NCBI RefSeq assembly: GCF_019669905.1
Contig: NZ_AP019778.1
Coordinates: 62,001 to 126,000 of the forward strand
Origin: Methylomonas koyamae
Lineage (GTDB): Bacteria; Pseudomonadota; Gammaproteobacteria; Methylococcales; Methylomonadaceae
DNA: 64,000 nt
Direction of reading: 5' to 3'
Below are positions 1 to 8,411 of the stretch, in pieces. Position numbers and translations under genes: made by a program. Positions within the stretch are counted from its first letter, which is position 1. The number at the start of each line of letters is the position of its first letter. The notes under the pieces are model-generated. The model was not told the DNA's origin. It was given only the letters and a program-made list of their open reading frames with translations, and did not search any database.

Positions 1-2
1 AT

Positions 3-107
3 CATGCAGGTTATGGCAACGAGCCCGATCGACTGGCACGCGCATATGCCTATGGAAGAAGAATATCGTTAATTGCCAATAAGCTTAGGAAGTATTTTGG
101 AGACTAA
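3..107 (+). CDS. C-terminal end of an unidentified protein (partial)
   Basis: An open frame enters from the window start and stops at 105-107, two bases before the flhD-like start. The tail contains HAGYGNEPDRLARAYAYGRR. The close spacing suggests it belongs to the same operon as the FlhDC-like pair. In IncA/C and SXT elements a lytic transglycosylase gene (slt) lies near the acaDC/setDC activator genes, and the HAGYGN...AYGRR tail is loosely compatible with the end of such an enzyme. With only 34 residues visible this is a guess. Confidence 0.4.
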   Translation, partial: HAGYGNEPDRLARAYAYGRRISLIANKLRKYFGD

Positions 108-109
108 AA

Positions 110-388
110 ATGACGGAGGAAATCGAGGCGTTCAACCTAAAGCTTTTATTGTTCATTAGAGAGTCCATGACTGATGATCAATCTAACAAATTGAAGATTT
201 TACTTGGATTAGACAATGAAACAGCAAGGCTAATACGCAGTATCAGTATTGGAGAAGTAATTACTTTATCTAAATCAGGATTTTTGTTGTTCTCTCCTCG
301 AATAAACTGTGACGGATTTAGAAAAATATTGGAATCAAAAGAGCCTGATCCAAAAACACTAATAGATATTATAAATAGTAATGGATAG
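110..388 (+). CDS. FlhD-like subunit of a transfer master activator (AcaD/SetD type)
   Basis: A 92-residue protein that lines up along most of its length with FlhD. The stretch NLKLLLFIRE, the central LGLDNETARLI, and IGEVITLSKSGFLLFSPRIN occupy the positions of the FlhD helical core (in E. coli NLSYLLLAQRL, GINEEMATTL and MVKLAETNQL). It is shorter than enterobacterial FlhD. GGAG lies a few bases before the ATG. It is followed after 6 bp by the flhC-like gene, the flhDC order. No flagellar genes are present, whereas an F-type conjugation system is. In IncA/C plasmids and SXT/R391 elements the FlhDC homologues AcaDC and SetDC activate transfer genes, so that is the inferred role. Confidence 0.72.
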   Translation: MTEEIEAFNLKLLLFIRESMTDDQSNKLKILLGLDNETARLIRSISIGEVITLSKSGFLLFSPRINCDGFRKILESKEPDPKTLIDIINSNG

Positions 389-394
389 TTATTT

Positions 395-898
395 ATGAGC
401 CACAACGACAAGGCGATTACGGTTTTCAATAGACATGAATTAGCTCTCACAATGATTAGAGCAGGTTTTCGGACGTCTATCGTATTTATTCATACACAAT
501 TATCAAAACTGTTGCTGCGAAGACTTTACAAAGAATTGCATTTGAAATCACCAAGCTCTGGGTTGCTGTCATCATCTGCCTATGTCCTGTCCAATCGCAG
601 GAACCAGCTCTACGCAACCTTATTCATGCGAATATACTCAGAATTGAATGGACAACAAAAAAATTCTGTGGACGTACGGATTGTGATCGACTCCTGGGAT
701 ATTTTTAAAACGCTGGTACCAAAATATAATGAGCTCGATATACATCCTAAATCGATCAATGAGGCGTGGACATTGACAAGGGACTTTCGATGTGAGACAA
801 ATTATTTTGAAACCTGTCCTAAATGTAGTCAGCAATATTTGGCCTGCGATGACAGCCGACTAGCGAAAAAATGCCCGTTTTGCAATTCATCAAATTAA
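395..898 (+). CDS. FlhC-like subunit of a transfer master activator (AcaC/SetC type)
   Basis: A 167-residue protein resembling FlhC. An N-terminal helical part includes ELALTMIRAGFRTSIV and LLLRRLYKELHLKSPSSG, which matches the FlhC core with its conserved LYKEL...P..G. MRIYSELN and EAWTLTRDF match the FlhC middle. The C-terminus carries four cysteines in CPKC and CPFC, the zinc site typical of FlhC. It directly follows the FlhD-like gene, and I see no strong ribosome binding site, so coupling is possible. In the family, FlhD and FlhC form a hetero-oligomer that binds inverted half-sites upstream of sigma-70 promoters. Candidate targets here are the shared elements upstream of traL and traF. 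Confidence 0.78.
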   Translation: MSHNDKAITVFNRHELALTMIRAGFRTSIVFIHTQLSKLLLRRLYKELHLKSPSSGLLSSSAYVLSNRRNQLYATLFMRIYSELNGQQKNSVDVRIVIDSWDIFKTLVPKYNELDIHPKSINEAWTLTRDFRCETNYFETCPKCSQQYLACDDSRLAKKCPFCNSSN

Positions 899-1180
899 TT
901 CTAAACTCGATTAAATAAAATATAGCCAAAACAATTGAAAACTGAATAATACTTAACGGTGTTACTAAATTTGAATAAATTATTGGTGTTTTAGTAGGCA
1001 TGCTGTAAGAACTTTGAATACGCTAAGGAATCTGTGTTTAAATCAAGTTTTCTGCATAATCTAAATTCAAATCTTTGATTTAATTAGCACTATAAAATGA
1101 AGTGTCGAATTAATCAAAGGCTCTCTAATGCAATTTATTAATATCCCAAATCCCGATCATTTTGGCGCCTACAGCCTGGT

Positions 1181-2140
1181 ATGCAGCAACTTACAGAATT
1201 AAAAACAATCCTCCACTCCAAACGCGCCAACATCTACTACCTGGAAAAATGCCGGGTCATGCAAAAAGACGGCCGCGTGTTGTATCTAACCGAGGCCAAA
1301 GACGAAAACCTGTATTGGAACATCCCGATCGCCAACACCACGGTGATCCTGCTCGGCACCGGCACCTCCATCACCCAGGCGGCGATACGCATGCTGGCCA
1401 GCGCCGGCGTGTTGGTCGGCTTTTGCGGCGGCGGAGGAACACCTTTGTTTAGCGGCTGCGAAATCGAATGGTTGACGCCTCAAAGCGAATACCGGCCCAC
1501 CGAATACGTGCAGGGCTGGCTGCAATTCTGGTTCGACGACGCGCAACGCTTGGCGGTCGCCAAAACCTTTCAGCAAGCTCGCATCGACTATATCCGCAAG
1601 GTCTGGAGCAAGGACCGCGACCTGCAAGCCGAAAACATCTTCGTCGACGACAGCGCCATAGCCGCCGCGCTGGACGGTTACGCCACGCAAATCGAGCAAG
1701 CCGGCAAGGTCGGCGACCTGCTACAACGCGAAGCCCTGTTGACCAAACAACTCTACCGCTGTGCCGCCAAGGCTACTCAGCACAACGACTTCAGTCGTGA
1801 CCACGACGCCAGCGACCTGGCCAACGGCTTTTTAAACCACGGCAACTACCTGGCTTACGGCCTGGCCGCGACCACGTTATGGGTGTTGGGCATCCCGCAT
1901 GGCTTCGCAGTGATGCACGGCAAAACCCGGCGCGGCGCGCTGGTGTTCGACGTCGCCGACTTGGTCAAAGACGCTATCGTCCTGCCCTGGGCCTTCGTCT
2001 GCGCCAAGGAAAAAATGAGCGAGCAGGAGTTCCGCCAACAAATCCTGCAAAAATTCACCGACCACAAAGCGCTGGATTTCATGTTCGAGCAGGTCAAGCG
2101 GCAAGCACTTATTTCCTCTCTCCCTGAGGGAGAGGGTTAG
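1181..2140 (+). CDS. cas1: Cas1 integrase of type I-F CRISPR-Cas
   Basis: A 319-residue Cas1f. The N-terminus ELKTILHSKRANIYYLEKCR, then YWNIPIANTTVILLGTGTSI and VLVGFCGGGGTPLF, are signature blocks of type I-F Cas1. The C-terminal half holds the metal-binding acidic and histidine residues (for example FAVMHGKTRRGALVFDVADL). In this family Cas1 works with the Cas2 domain of the Cas2-3 fusion to insert new spacers. It starts the operon, with cas2-3 beginning 17 bp after its stop. Its last codons lie inside a REP-like palindrome, so the C-terminal residues SSLPEGEG are encoded by repeat DNA rather than by ancestral gene sequence. Confidence 0.96.
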   Translation: MQQLTELKTILHSKRANIYYLEKCRVMQKDGRVLYLTEAKDENLYWNIPIANTTVILLGTGTSITQAAIRMLASAGVLVGFCGGGGTPLFSGCEIEWLTPQSEYRPTEYVQGWLQFWFDDAQRLAVAKTFQQARIDYIRKVWSKDRDLQAENIFVDDSAIAAALDGYATQIEQAGKVGDLLQREALLTKQLYRCAAKATQHNDFSRDHDASDLANGFLNHGNYLAYGLAATTLWVLGIPHGFAVMHGKTRRGALVFDVADLVKDAIVLPWAFVCAKEKMSEQEFRQQILQKFTDHKALDFMFEQVKRQALISSLPEGEG

Positions 2141-2150
2141 GGTGAGGGGA
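2115..2150. repeat. REP-like palindrome at the cas1/cas3 junction
   Basis: CCTCTCTCCCTGAGGGAGAG forms a perfect hairpin-capable palindrome and is followed by GGTTAGGGTGAGGGG. This matches the widespread proteobacterial intergenic repeat of the CCCTCACCCTAACCCTCTCCC type. It overlaps the end of cas1 and ends just before the cas2-3 start. A hairpin here could affect mRNA stability or translation between the two genes. Confidence 0.7.
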
Positions 2151-2157
2151 TAAACCC

Positions 2158-5100
2158 ATGATGGTCACCTTCGTCAGCCAATGCCAGAAAAAAGCCCTGG
2201 CCCGCACCCGTCGCGTCCTCGACGCCTTCGCCAACCGCATCGGCGACAACACCTGGCAAACCGTCATTACCGAAGAAGGCCTGTTCGCGGTCAAAACCCT
2301 GCTGCGCAAAACCGCCACTAAAAATACGGCGGTAGCCTGCCATTGGCTCAGGTCCAGGAGTAGGAGCGAGTTGGTTTGGATCGTGGGAAATCGGCGCTGT
2401 TTTAATGCGGAAGGCATCGTGCCGGTCAATCGCAGCCAAAAGACCTTGCCGACGTTCCAGCCGGAGCACCAATGGTTGTATTTGCCGCTGATCAAGGCGT
2501 TGGCGGTCATGGCGGCGCTGTTGCACGATTGGGGTAAGGCGACGCTGTGTTTCCAACGCAAATTGCAAGTTAAGCAGCCGCCCGATCCGTTGCGGCACGA
2601 GTGGGTATCGCTATTACTGTTTCGCGCGTTGATCCAAGATGCCAACAACGACAGTACGTGGTTGCAGCGGCTGGCCGAGGGTGTTTGGGATGAAACACCA
2701 CTCATGTCGGCGGCCGGCCAAAACGTAAAAAAGCCGTTGCAAAAACTACCGGATGGTGCCGGATTGTTGGCTTGGCTGATCGTCACGCATCACAAATTGC
2801 CGGATTTGACTTGGGATAATGCCAAACAGTGGCGCGGCGAGCCAGTTGAGACATTGCAACAAGCCTTAGGCATCATCACCGCCGATTGGGGTTATCGCAA
2901 CGAAGGTGATGACAAGCAATGCTTCCAATTCCCGCAAGGGTTGCTAAGACAATCGCAACCCTGGCTTGAACAACTGCAAACCGCCGCCAACAAGCTGTTG
3001 AAATGCCTGCCGTTGCTGGAACAGGTCATGCACAACGGCGAATACCGCTGGGTGTTGCATTTTGCCCGGCTCAGCTTGATGTTGGGCGATCATCAATATT
3101 CGTCGCAAGCCGCCGATCCGCAATGGCGGCAAACGGTTGCGCTGTATGCCAATACCGATGCCGACGGCCAGCCCAAACAATGGCTGGACGAACATCTGGT
3201 CAAGGTTGCGCAATGCTCGGCCACGTTGGCGCGGCGCCTGCCGCGCCTGGAAAGCGAACCGCCCGCCGCTTACGATTTAAAAAAGCTCCAGCAAAAAAGC
3301 AGCGATCCGCGATTTCGCTGGCAGGATCAAGCCGTCGCGGCGATTCAGCGTTGGCGAACGGAGAGCGCCCAAACCACGCCGCGCTACGGCTTTTTTGCGG
3401 TCAACATGGCAAGCACCGGTTGCGGCAAAACCTTGGCCAATGCCAAAATCATGCGGGCGTTATCGCCGGACGGCGATAGCCTGCGTTACGTGCTGGCCTT
3501 GGGATTACGTACGTTAACCCTGCAAACCGGTGACGAATACCGCGAACGCATCGGGCTGGATAACGGCGAATTGGCTGTGATGATCGGCTCGCAAGCGGTC
3601 AGCGATTTGCACCGCCAAACACAAGAAGATTCGCCACTGGGTTCCGAATCGGCAGTATCGGTAGGCGAAAATAACGACATCGATTTCGATATTCCGGAGC
3701 AGGCGCTCAGCGTGCTCGGCACCTTGTGGACCAATCGCGCCGGCCAGGTCGATAGCCGAAAACAAAAGCTGTTGTATGCACCGGTACTTGCCTGCACCAT
3801 CGATCATTTGATGGCCGCTACCGAAACCGCGCGCGGCGGCCGGCACATCCTGCCGAGTTTGCGTTTATTGTCGTCGGATTTGGTGATCGACGAAATCGAC
3901 GATTTCGATGGCGACGACCTGGTGGCAATTGGCCGCTTGATTAATTTGACCGCCATGCTGGGTTGTAAAGTGATGATCTCGTCGGCCACCATTACCCCGG
4001 CTTTGGCCGAAGGCTATTTCAATGCCTATCAAGCCGGCTGGCGCTTGTTCGCCGCGGCTCGCGAAGCCAAACCGGCTATCGGTTGCGCTTGGTTCGACGA
4101 GAACGACAACCGGGTTGCCGCGTTTCCGCTTGATGCTATCGAAACCTACCGCGCCGAGCATCAAGCCTTCATCGCCAAGCGTTGTACGTTTTTACAAAAC
4201 ACCAAACTTAATCCGCCCAGACGCATAGGCGAACTGATTGAAGTCGCCAAGCCAGAGGCCGGAGCCAACGATATTGAGACGGCTTATTTTTCGAACATTC
4301 AGGCTGCTGTCATCCGCCAACATCGGCGCCACGCCTCGGCGGACCCTCACAACGGCAAGCGTGTTTCGTTCGGCGTGGTGCGGATGGCCAATATTCCACC
4401 GTGCATCGCGCTGACACGCTACTTGGCGCATTCGACCGACTGGCCGGCCGATGTGGACATCCGCATCATGGCCTACCACAGTCAGCAAGTGTTGCTGTTG
4501 CGACACAGCCAGGAAAAGCATCTGGACCAAGTCCTCAAACGCGTTGAACCGGCAGCGGTTTACGAAAACCCAGCGATACGTCGGCATGTCGACGCGTGCC
4601 AAGCCGAAAATTTGATTTTCATCCTGGTTGCCACACCGGTCGAGGAAGTCGGGCGCGATCACGACTTTGATTGGGCGGTGGTCGAGCCGTCGTCCTACCG
4701 CTCCATCATCCAGTTGGCCGGGCGAGTATTGCGGCATCGCCAACAGCTCCCGGATGCGCCGAATATTGGCTTGTTGCAATACAACCTGAAGGCGCTGAAA
4801 CAGGCTGACAATGTGCCGGCGTTTCGCCGGCCAGGCTTCGAATCCACGGAAAACATGCTGCAAAGCCACGATTTATCCAGGCTGATTCCGTCCGAGCAGT
4901 TGGCGGCCATCAACGCGATTCCGCGCATCCGTCAATCCCAAGAATTACAGCCAACCGCCAATTTGGCCGATCTGGAACACCATTGCATCCGGCAATTGCT
5001 GAACGATTATTCCGCGACAGGGCCGGAAGCCTTGCAAGGCTGGCTGAGCGGCCATTGGTGGCTGACGGCCTTGCCGCAACGGCTGAAGCCGTTTCGCCGG

Positions 5101-5433
5101 CAAGACCCGCAACAAACCCTGTTCGATGTGCCGGACCAAGACGGTGAGTTTCGATTTGTCGAAAAACTTCCTCAAGGTGGTATCAATCCGATCGAGAATA
5201 GTTACAAAATCCAGCGCGTTGCGCTAACTTCAATGGAGCAACAGCGTTGGTGGCTATGGCGTGACTATTCCGAGTTATTGGAGGAACAGGCGGAACGCCA
5301 CGGCTGGAGTCGTGAATATGCCGCGCTGTATTACGGCGAAATCAATGTGCGGATCAGCGATACCGACCGGCAACGGCAAACGCAGTTTAATTATTGCGAA
5401 CAACTAGGGATTTGGCGGGATGGCGGCGACTAA
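2158..5433 (+). CDS. cas3: Cas2-Cas3 fusion: nuclease-helicase of type I-F CRISPR-Cas
   Basis: A 1091-residue protein with the type I-F Cas2-Cas3 architecture. The N-terminal Cas2 domain (about residues 1-95) includes SQCQKKALARTRRVLD and TAVACHWLRSRSRSELVWIV. The HD nuclease domain follows with LLHDWGKA near residue 120. The superfamily 2 helicase has Walker A STGCGKT near residue 418, the DEID box in VIDEID near 575, and VGRDHDFDWAVVEPSS...QLAGRVLRH near 830-860. It is full length with all visible motifs intact. In the family it is recruited by the Csy complex to degrade the target, and with Cas1 it takes part in adaptation. Two in-frame ATGs (2158 and 2161) are equally plausible starts. 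Its stop overlaps the stop of the convergent GNAT gene by 4 bp. Confidence 0.96.
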   Translation: MMVTFVSQCQKKALARTRRVLDAFANRIGDNTWQTVITEEGLFAVKTLLRKTATKNTAVACHWLRSRSRSELVWIVGNRRCFNAEGIVPVNRSQKTLPTFQPEHQWLYLPLIKALAVMAALLHDWGKATLCFQRKLQVKQPPDPLRHEWVSLLLFRALIQDANNDSTWLQRLAEGVWDETPLMSAAGQNVKKPLQKLPDGAGLLAWLIVTHHKLPDLTWDNAKQWRGEPVETLQQALGIITADWGYRNEGDDKQCFQFPQGLLRQSQPWLEQLQTAANKLLKCLPLLEQVMHNGEYRWVLHFARLSLMLGDHQYSSQAADPQWRQTVALYANTDADGQPKQWLDEHLVKVAQCSATLARRLPRLESEPPAAYDLKKLQQKSSDPRFRWQDQAVAAIQRWRTESAQTTPRYGFFAVNMASTGCGKTLANAKIMRALSPDGDSLRYVLALGLRTLTLQTGDEYRERIGLDNGELAVMIGSQAVSDLHRQTQEDSPLGSESAVSVGENNDIDFDIPEQALSVLGTLWTNRAGQVDSRKQKLLYAPVLACTIDHLMAATETARGGRHILPSLRLLSSDLVIDEIDDFDGDDLVAIGRLINLTAMLGCKVMISSATITPALAEGYFNAYQAGWRLFAAAREAKPAIGCAWFDENDNRVAAFPLDAIETYRAEHQAFIAKRCTFLQNTKLNPPRRIGELIEVAKPEAGANDIETAYFSNIQAAVIRQHRRHASADPHNGKRVSFGVVRMANIPPCIALTRYLAHSTDWPADVDIRIMAYHSQQVLLLRHSQEKHLDQVLKRVEPAAVYENPAIRRHVDACQAENLIFILVATPVEEVGRDHDFDWAVVEPSSYRSIIQLAGRVLRHRQQLPDAPNIGLLQYNLKALKQADNVPAFRRPGFESTENMLQSHDLSRLIPSEQLAAINAIPRIRQSQELQPTANLADLEHHCIRQLLNDYSATGPEALQGWLSGHWWLTALPQRLKPFRRQDPQQTLFDVPDQDGEFRFVEKLPQGGINPIENSYKIQRVALTSMEQQRWWLWRDYSELLEEQAERHGWSREYAALYYGEINVRISDTDRQRQTQFNYCEQLGIWRDGGD

Positions 5434-5915
5434 ATTGCTTTTCTGATCGCCGAGAACGGCAACACCAAACGATTCGGCGTGGCGTTCAAGCGTCTGAAAC
5501 CGAACTTTTGGTAAAACTCGGCGGCGCGTTCATGTTTGGCGTCGACGATCATGCCGAAGATGCCGATTTTTTCGGCGGCCTCGTTCGTGGTTTTAAAGGC
5601 ATGCATGATCAGTGCATCGCCATACCCCTGGCCTTGAAACTGTTTATCTACTGCCAGGCGGCCCAGCAAAATGAACGGCAATTCCCGGTAAGCCGTAACT
5701 CTGGTTGCATCGGGCAATTCGTCGCGGTTCACCGAACAAGCGCTGATCGAGTAATAGCCGACGATGCGTTGCGTATCGGCCAACACATAGACCCGGCTCA
5801 GGTCGCGGCTTTGGTCCTGTTGCGCAAATTGGCGCAAATAGCGGTTTAAAACGCTGTCGCCGCAATCGAAGTTTTGCCGGTCGTGAAGCTTGGGTTGCAA
5901 TAACTCAAACTTCAT
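5430..5915 (-). CDS. GNAT acetyltransferase toxin (TacT-like)
   Basis: A 161-residue GNAT-fold protein. It contains LLGRLAVDKQFQGQGYG, the beta4-alpha3 acetyl-CoA-binding block with the Q-x-x-G-x-G/A pattern, and the C-terminal EFYQKFGFRRL characteristic of the fold. Such proteins paired with a DUF1778 antitoxin (TacAT, AtaRT) acetylate the amino group of charged aminoacyl-tRNAs and block translation. Its start overlaps the end of the antitoxin gene by 11 bp. It runs opposite to the cas operon and its stop overlaps that of cas3, so the pair is inserted as a cassette between cas3 and csy1. Confidence 0.9.
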   Translation of the reverse strand: MKFELLQPKLHDRQNFDCGDSVLNRYLRQFAQQDQSRDLSRVYVLADTQRIVGYYSISACSVNRDELPDATRVTAYRELPFILLGRLAVDKQFQGQGYGDALIMHAFKTTNEAAEKIGIFGMIVDAKHERAAEFYQKFGFRRLNATPNRLVLPFSAIRKAI

Positions 5916-6192
5916 CGCCGACGATGCGGTTATAGGTTTGCAGTGCTTTTTTCATCCGCTCGGTCGGTTCCGGAGGGTGGTCCAACAGCTCGAAAAACAT
6001 GTGCCAGTCCTCCTGGCTGAATCGGGTTTGTTGATGCTCGGCGATTATGGCTTCCGCCTTTTCCCGAACGCTCTGCCGAATGAATTTGCTTTTGTCCAGG
6101 CCAACGTATTGGCGCGCTTGTTCCAGCATTTGCAGGGTTGCCAAGTCCATACGAACTTTTAGGACGTCTTGTTTGCCGTTTTCGATAGGCAT
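5905..6192 (-). CDS. DUF1778 ribbon-helix-helix antitoxin
   Basis: A 95-residue protein with an N-terminal ribbon-helix-helix (VLKVRMDLATLQMLEQARQY followed by LDKSKFIRQSVREKAEAII). The C-terminal tail, including EDWHMFFELLDHPPEPTERM, is typical of DUF1778 antitoxins that wrap around GNAT toxins. It is the first gene of a two-gene operon and overlaps the toxin start by 11 bp. An inverted repeat about 25-58 bp upstream is a likely operator for autorepression by the complex. Confidence 0.9.
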   Translation of the reverse strand: MPIENGKQDVLKVRMDLATLQMLEQARQYVGLDKSKFIRQSVREKAEAIIAEHQQTRFSQEDWHMFFELLDHPPEPTERMKKALQTYNRIVGDEV

Positions 6193-6216
6193 AATTCTCT
6201 CCCGATAAAGTACTCA

Positions 6217-6250
6217 TTGTACCCACAATTTTATTAACTTTAGGGTACAA
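6217..6250. promoter_or_regulatory. Inverted-repeat operator of the GNAT/DUF1778 pair
   Basis: TTGTACCC (6217-6224) and GGGTACAA (6243-6250) form a perfect 8-bp inverted repeat with an 18-bp AT-rich centre upstream of the antitoxin start. Type II antitoxin complexes usually bind such repeats to repress their own operon. It also lies 64 bp upstream of csy1, so bound complex could influence csy1-csy4 expression; that is inference. Confidence 0.55.
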
Positions 6251-6313
6251 ATTGAATATTGATAGGTTCTAGCTTAAACTCTGCTGCGCCATAACTCATC
6301 AAGGATATTAAAA

Positions 6314-7519
6314 ATGATGGACCCGGCTTTGCAACAATTTTTATCCGAACGGCTGAAGAAGAAAACTTCATCTGCGCCAAACGAAGCGGAATTACAGCAA
6401 GAACTGAATGACTGGTTACCGACGGCGGTAACTAAAACCCATAAGCTGTTTCGCGTGACCCACCCCGTCAAATTCAGCCATCCCGACGTCAAAAATACCA
6501 GCGAAATTCGTGTAAGCGCCGAACGCAAACCCGACGGTTTTCTGCGCAGCGGCAATGTCGCGGTCGAGCCGGACATGGTGTTCGATACCGCCGCCAACAT
6601 TCCGATTTTGAAATTTTTGAGTCTGAAATTGGCGGATGGCCTATCCATTTTGGCCCATCTCGAAAACGACAGCGACCTGGTCAAGCAACAGCTCGAACTG
6701 CCGTCGCTACCCTATACGGACATTCGGCAGGGTCTATTGCAGATCAATCAATTACCGGATAGGACAAGCACTTCGGACAAGATCAAACAAGTCTATTTCC
6801 CGGTGGACGGCGGCTACCATTTGCTATCGCTACTGACGCCGTCCGGCCTGATGTTTAAGCTCAAGGAACGAATCAACTCGATCCGCTTTGCCGAAACCAC
6901 CAAGCAGGCTCGCGAAGCCCGACGCAATCAACAGCATCACGACACGGGTTACCAGGAATTCTATGGCTTGACCGAAATCGGCTTTGGCGGCACCAAGCCG
7001 CAAAACATCAGCGTGCTGAACAACCAAAACGGCGGAACCGCCTATCTGTTGCCGTCTTTGCCGCCGCCGCTCACGCTAAACAAGCTGCAGCCACCGAAGA
7101 CCGATTTTTTTCTCCAAAGCGTATACGCCAAGCATTTCCTGGAAAAGTTTCAGGCCTTGCATGCCTTGTTCCAAGACAACGTGCCTGCCAACATCCACGT
7201 GCGGGAAGGCCGCGACTATTGGTTGTTTCAAATCGCCGAGCAGGTGATGGAAACCGTTTGGGCGTTGCGCGAGCTGCCTGGCGGTTGGTCGGAACACGGA
7301 CAACTGCCTCCGACGCAGAAAATCTGGCTGGATCAAGACCATGCCGAACAACGCGAGCAAGCCGACGATTGGCTGGACGCCGTAATCGTCGCCTTGGCCG
7401 ATTGGTTGGCGATTACCTATAAACACGCCATCGGCGAGCGCCAGGCCAAAGCCTTGGGAGATGCCGAGCTTAAACATTTTCGGCAATTATTGGACGACCA
7501 TCGGGAGGTCTTGCGATGA
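6314..7519 (+). CDS. csy1: Csy1 (Cas8f) large subunit of the type I-F Cascade
   Basis: A 401-residue Csy1/Cas8f. It shows the N-terminal helical start (ALQQFLSERLKKK...EAELQQEL), a central HLLSLLTPSGLMFKLKERI, and FYGLTEIGFGGTKPQNISVL, a block I recognise from Csy1 proteins. The C-terminus is helical. With Csy2 it forms the tail of the crRNA-guided surveillance complex and contributes to PAM recognition. Two adjacent ATGs (6314 and 6317) can serve as start. It overlaps csy2 by 4 bp. It is separated from cas3 by the toxin-antitoxin cassette, so csy1-csy4 may need their own promoter. Confidence 0.94.
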   Translation: MMDPALQQFLSERLKKKTSSAPNEAELQQELNDWLPTAVTKTHKLFRVTHPVKFSHPDVKNTSEIRVSAERKPDGFLRSGNVAVEPDMVFDTAANIPILKFLSLKLADGLSILAHLENDSDLVKQQLELPSLPYTDIRQGLLQINQLPDRTSTSDKIKQVYFPVDGGYHLLSLLTPSGLMFKLKERINSIRFAETTKQAREARRNQQHHDTGYQEFYGLTEIGFGGTKPQNISVLNNQNGGTAYLLPSLPPPLTLNKLQPPKTDFFLQSVYAKHFLEKFQALHALFQDNVPANIHVREGRDYWLFQIAEQVMETVWALRELPGGWSEHGQLPPTQKIWLDQDHAEQREQADDWLDAVIVALADWLAITYKHAIGERQAKALGDAELKHFRQLLDDHREVLR

Positions 7520-8394
7520 ACCGCATTTTGTTGATTCCGCGCTTGCGCATCCACAACGCCAATGCCTTGTCCAGCCCGTATACCATCGGTTTTCCGGCGT
7601 TGACGGCCTGGTTGGGCGGCGTGCATGCCTTGCAACGCAAACTTAATGCCGACGGCTTGCCGCAGCTCAGTTTTTCGCGCACGGCGGTTGCCTGCCACCG
7701 CATCGATTTACAGACCTACAAACATGCCGGCGATTATCTGTATTCCATTGTCGGTACTGGCAACCCGCTCGATAAAAGCGGCGAGCGCCCGTCGTTCATC
7801 GAAGAAGCCCGCTGCCACCTCGACGTCAGTCTGGCGATAGAAACTCAAGGCATAGGCAAAGCCAACGAAGACGAATTTCTGGCCGCCGTCAATCGGCATC
7901 TACCCAAACTGAAATGGGCCGGCGGCGACAGCCTCGGCTATAAAGCGCCACAGTGGCTGGCAATAGCCGGCGACAATGAATTGGCGAATCTGACCCGAAA
8001 ACTGATGCCGAGTTACGTGTTGAAGCAGCGCCGCGACCTGATGGCGCAAGCCATGACCGAAGGCCAGGATGCCATCGACGCGTTGCTGGATTATCTGGCG
8101 GTTCACTACCAAAGCCGCACCGACGATGACGGCCATGTGTCCTGGACGGCCGAGCGTAAAGCCAAGGGCTGGATCGTGCCGATTGCAGCCGGTTTTCATG
8201 GCGTCAGCGCATTGGGCCACGCCGAACACCAGCGCGATCAAATTACGCCGCATCGGTTTGCCGAAAGCCTGGTCACTTTGGGCGAATTCGTCATGCCGCA
8301 TCGGCTGAAACGCCTGGACGACCTGCTTTGGCGCAGCCGCTACGATGCAGACAACTATCTGTATCTCATCGAACAACACTCCCGCAACGCTTAA
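7516..8394 (+). CDS. csy2: Csy2 (Cas5f) subunit of the type I-F Cascade
   Basis: A 292-residue Csy2/Cas5f. The N-terminus ILLIPRLRIHNANALSSPYT, then GFPALTAWLGGVHALQRKL, is diagnostic of the family. Later blocks include GWIVPIAAGFHGVSALG and ETLV-type helices near the C-terminus. It caps the 5' handle end of the crRNA with Csy1. It overlaps csy1 by 4 bp and is followed by csy3 after 17 bp, with an AAGGAAAA ribosome binding site for csy3. Confidence 0.95.
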   Translation: MNRILLIPRLRIHNANALSSPYTIGFPALTAWLGGVHALQRKLNADGLPQLSFSRTAVACHRIDLQTYKHAGDYLYSIVGTGNPLDKSGERPSFIEEARCHLDVSLAIETQGIGKANEDEFLAAVNRHLPKLKWAGGDSLGYKAPQWLAIAGDNELANLTRKLMPSYVLKQRRDLMAQAMTEGQDAIDALLDYLAVHYQSRTDDDGHVSWTAERKAKGWIVPIAAGFHGVSALGHAEHQRDQITPHRFAESLVTLGEFVMPHRLKRLDDLLWRSRYDADNYLYLIEQHSRNA

Positions 8395-8411
8395 CAGCAA
8401 GGAAAATCACC

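Noticed and set aside
110..898. Reading the FlhDC-like pair as a flagellar regulator
   Set aside because: No flagellar or chemotaxis genes occur in the window, whereas a transfer system of a type known to use FlhDC homologues does.
1162..1452. Alternative frame overlapping the start of cas1
   Set aside because: Cas1 has clear family blocks in the other frame; this one is low-complexity Arg/Pro/His-rich.
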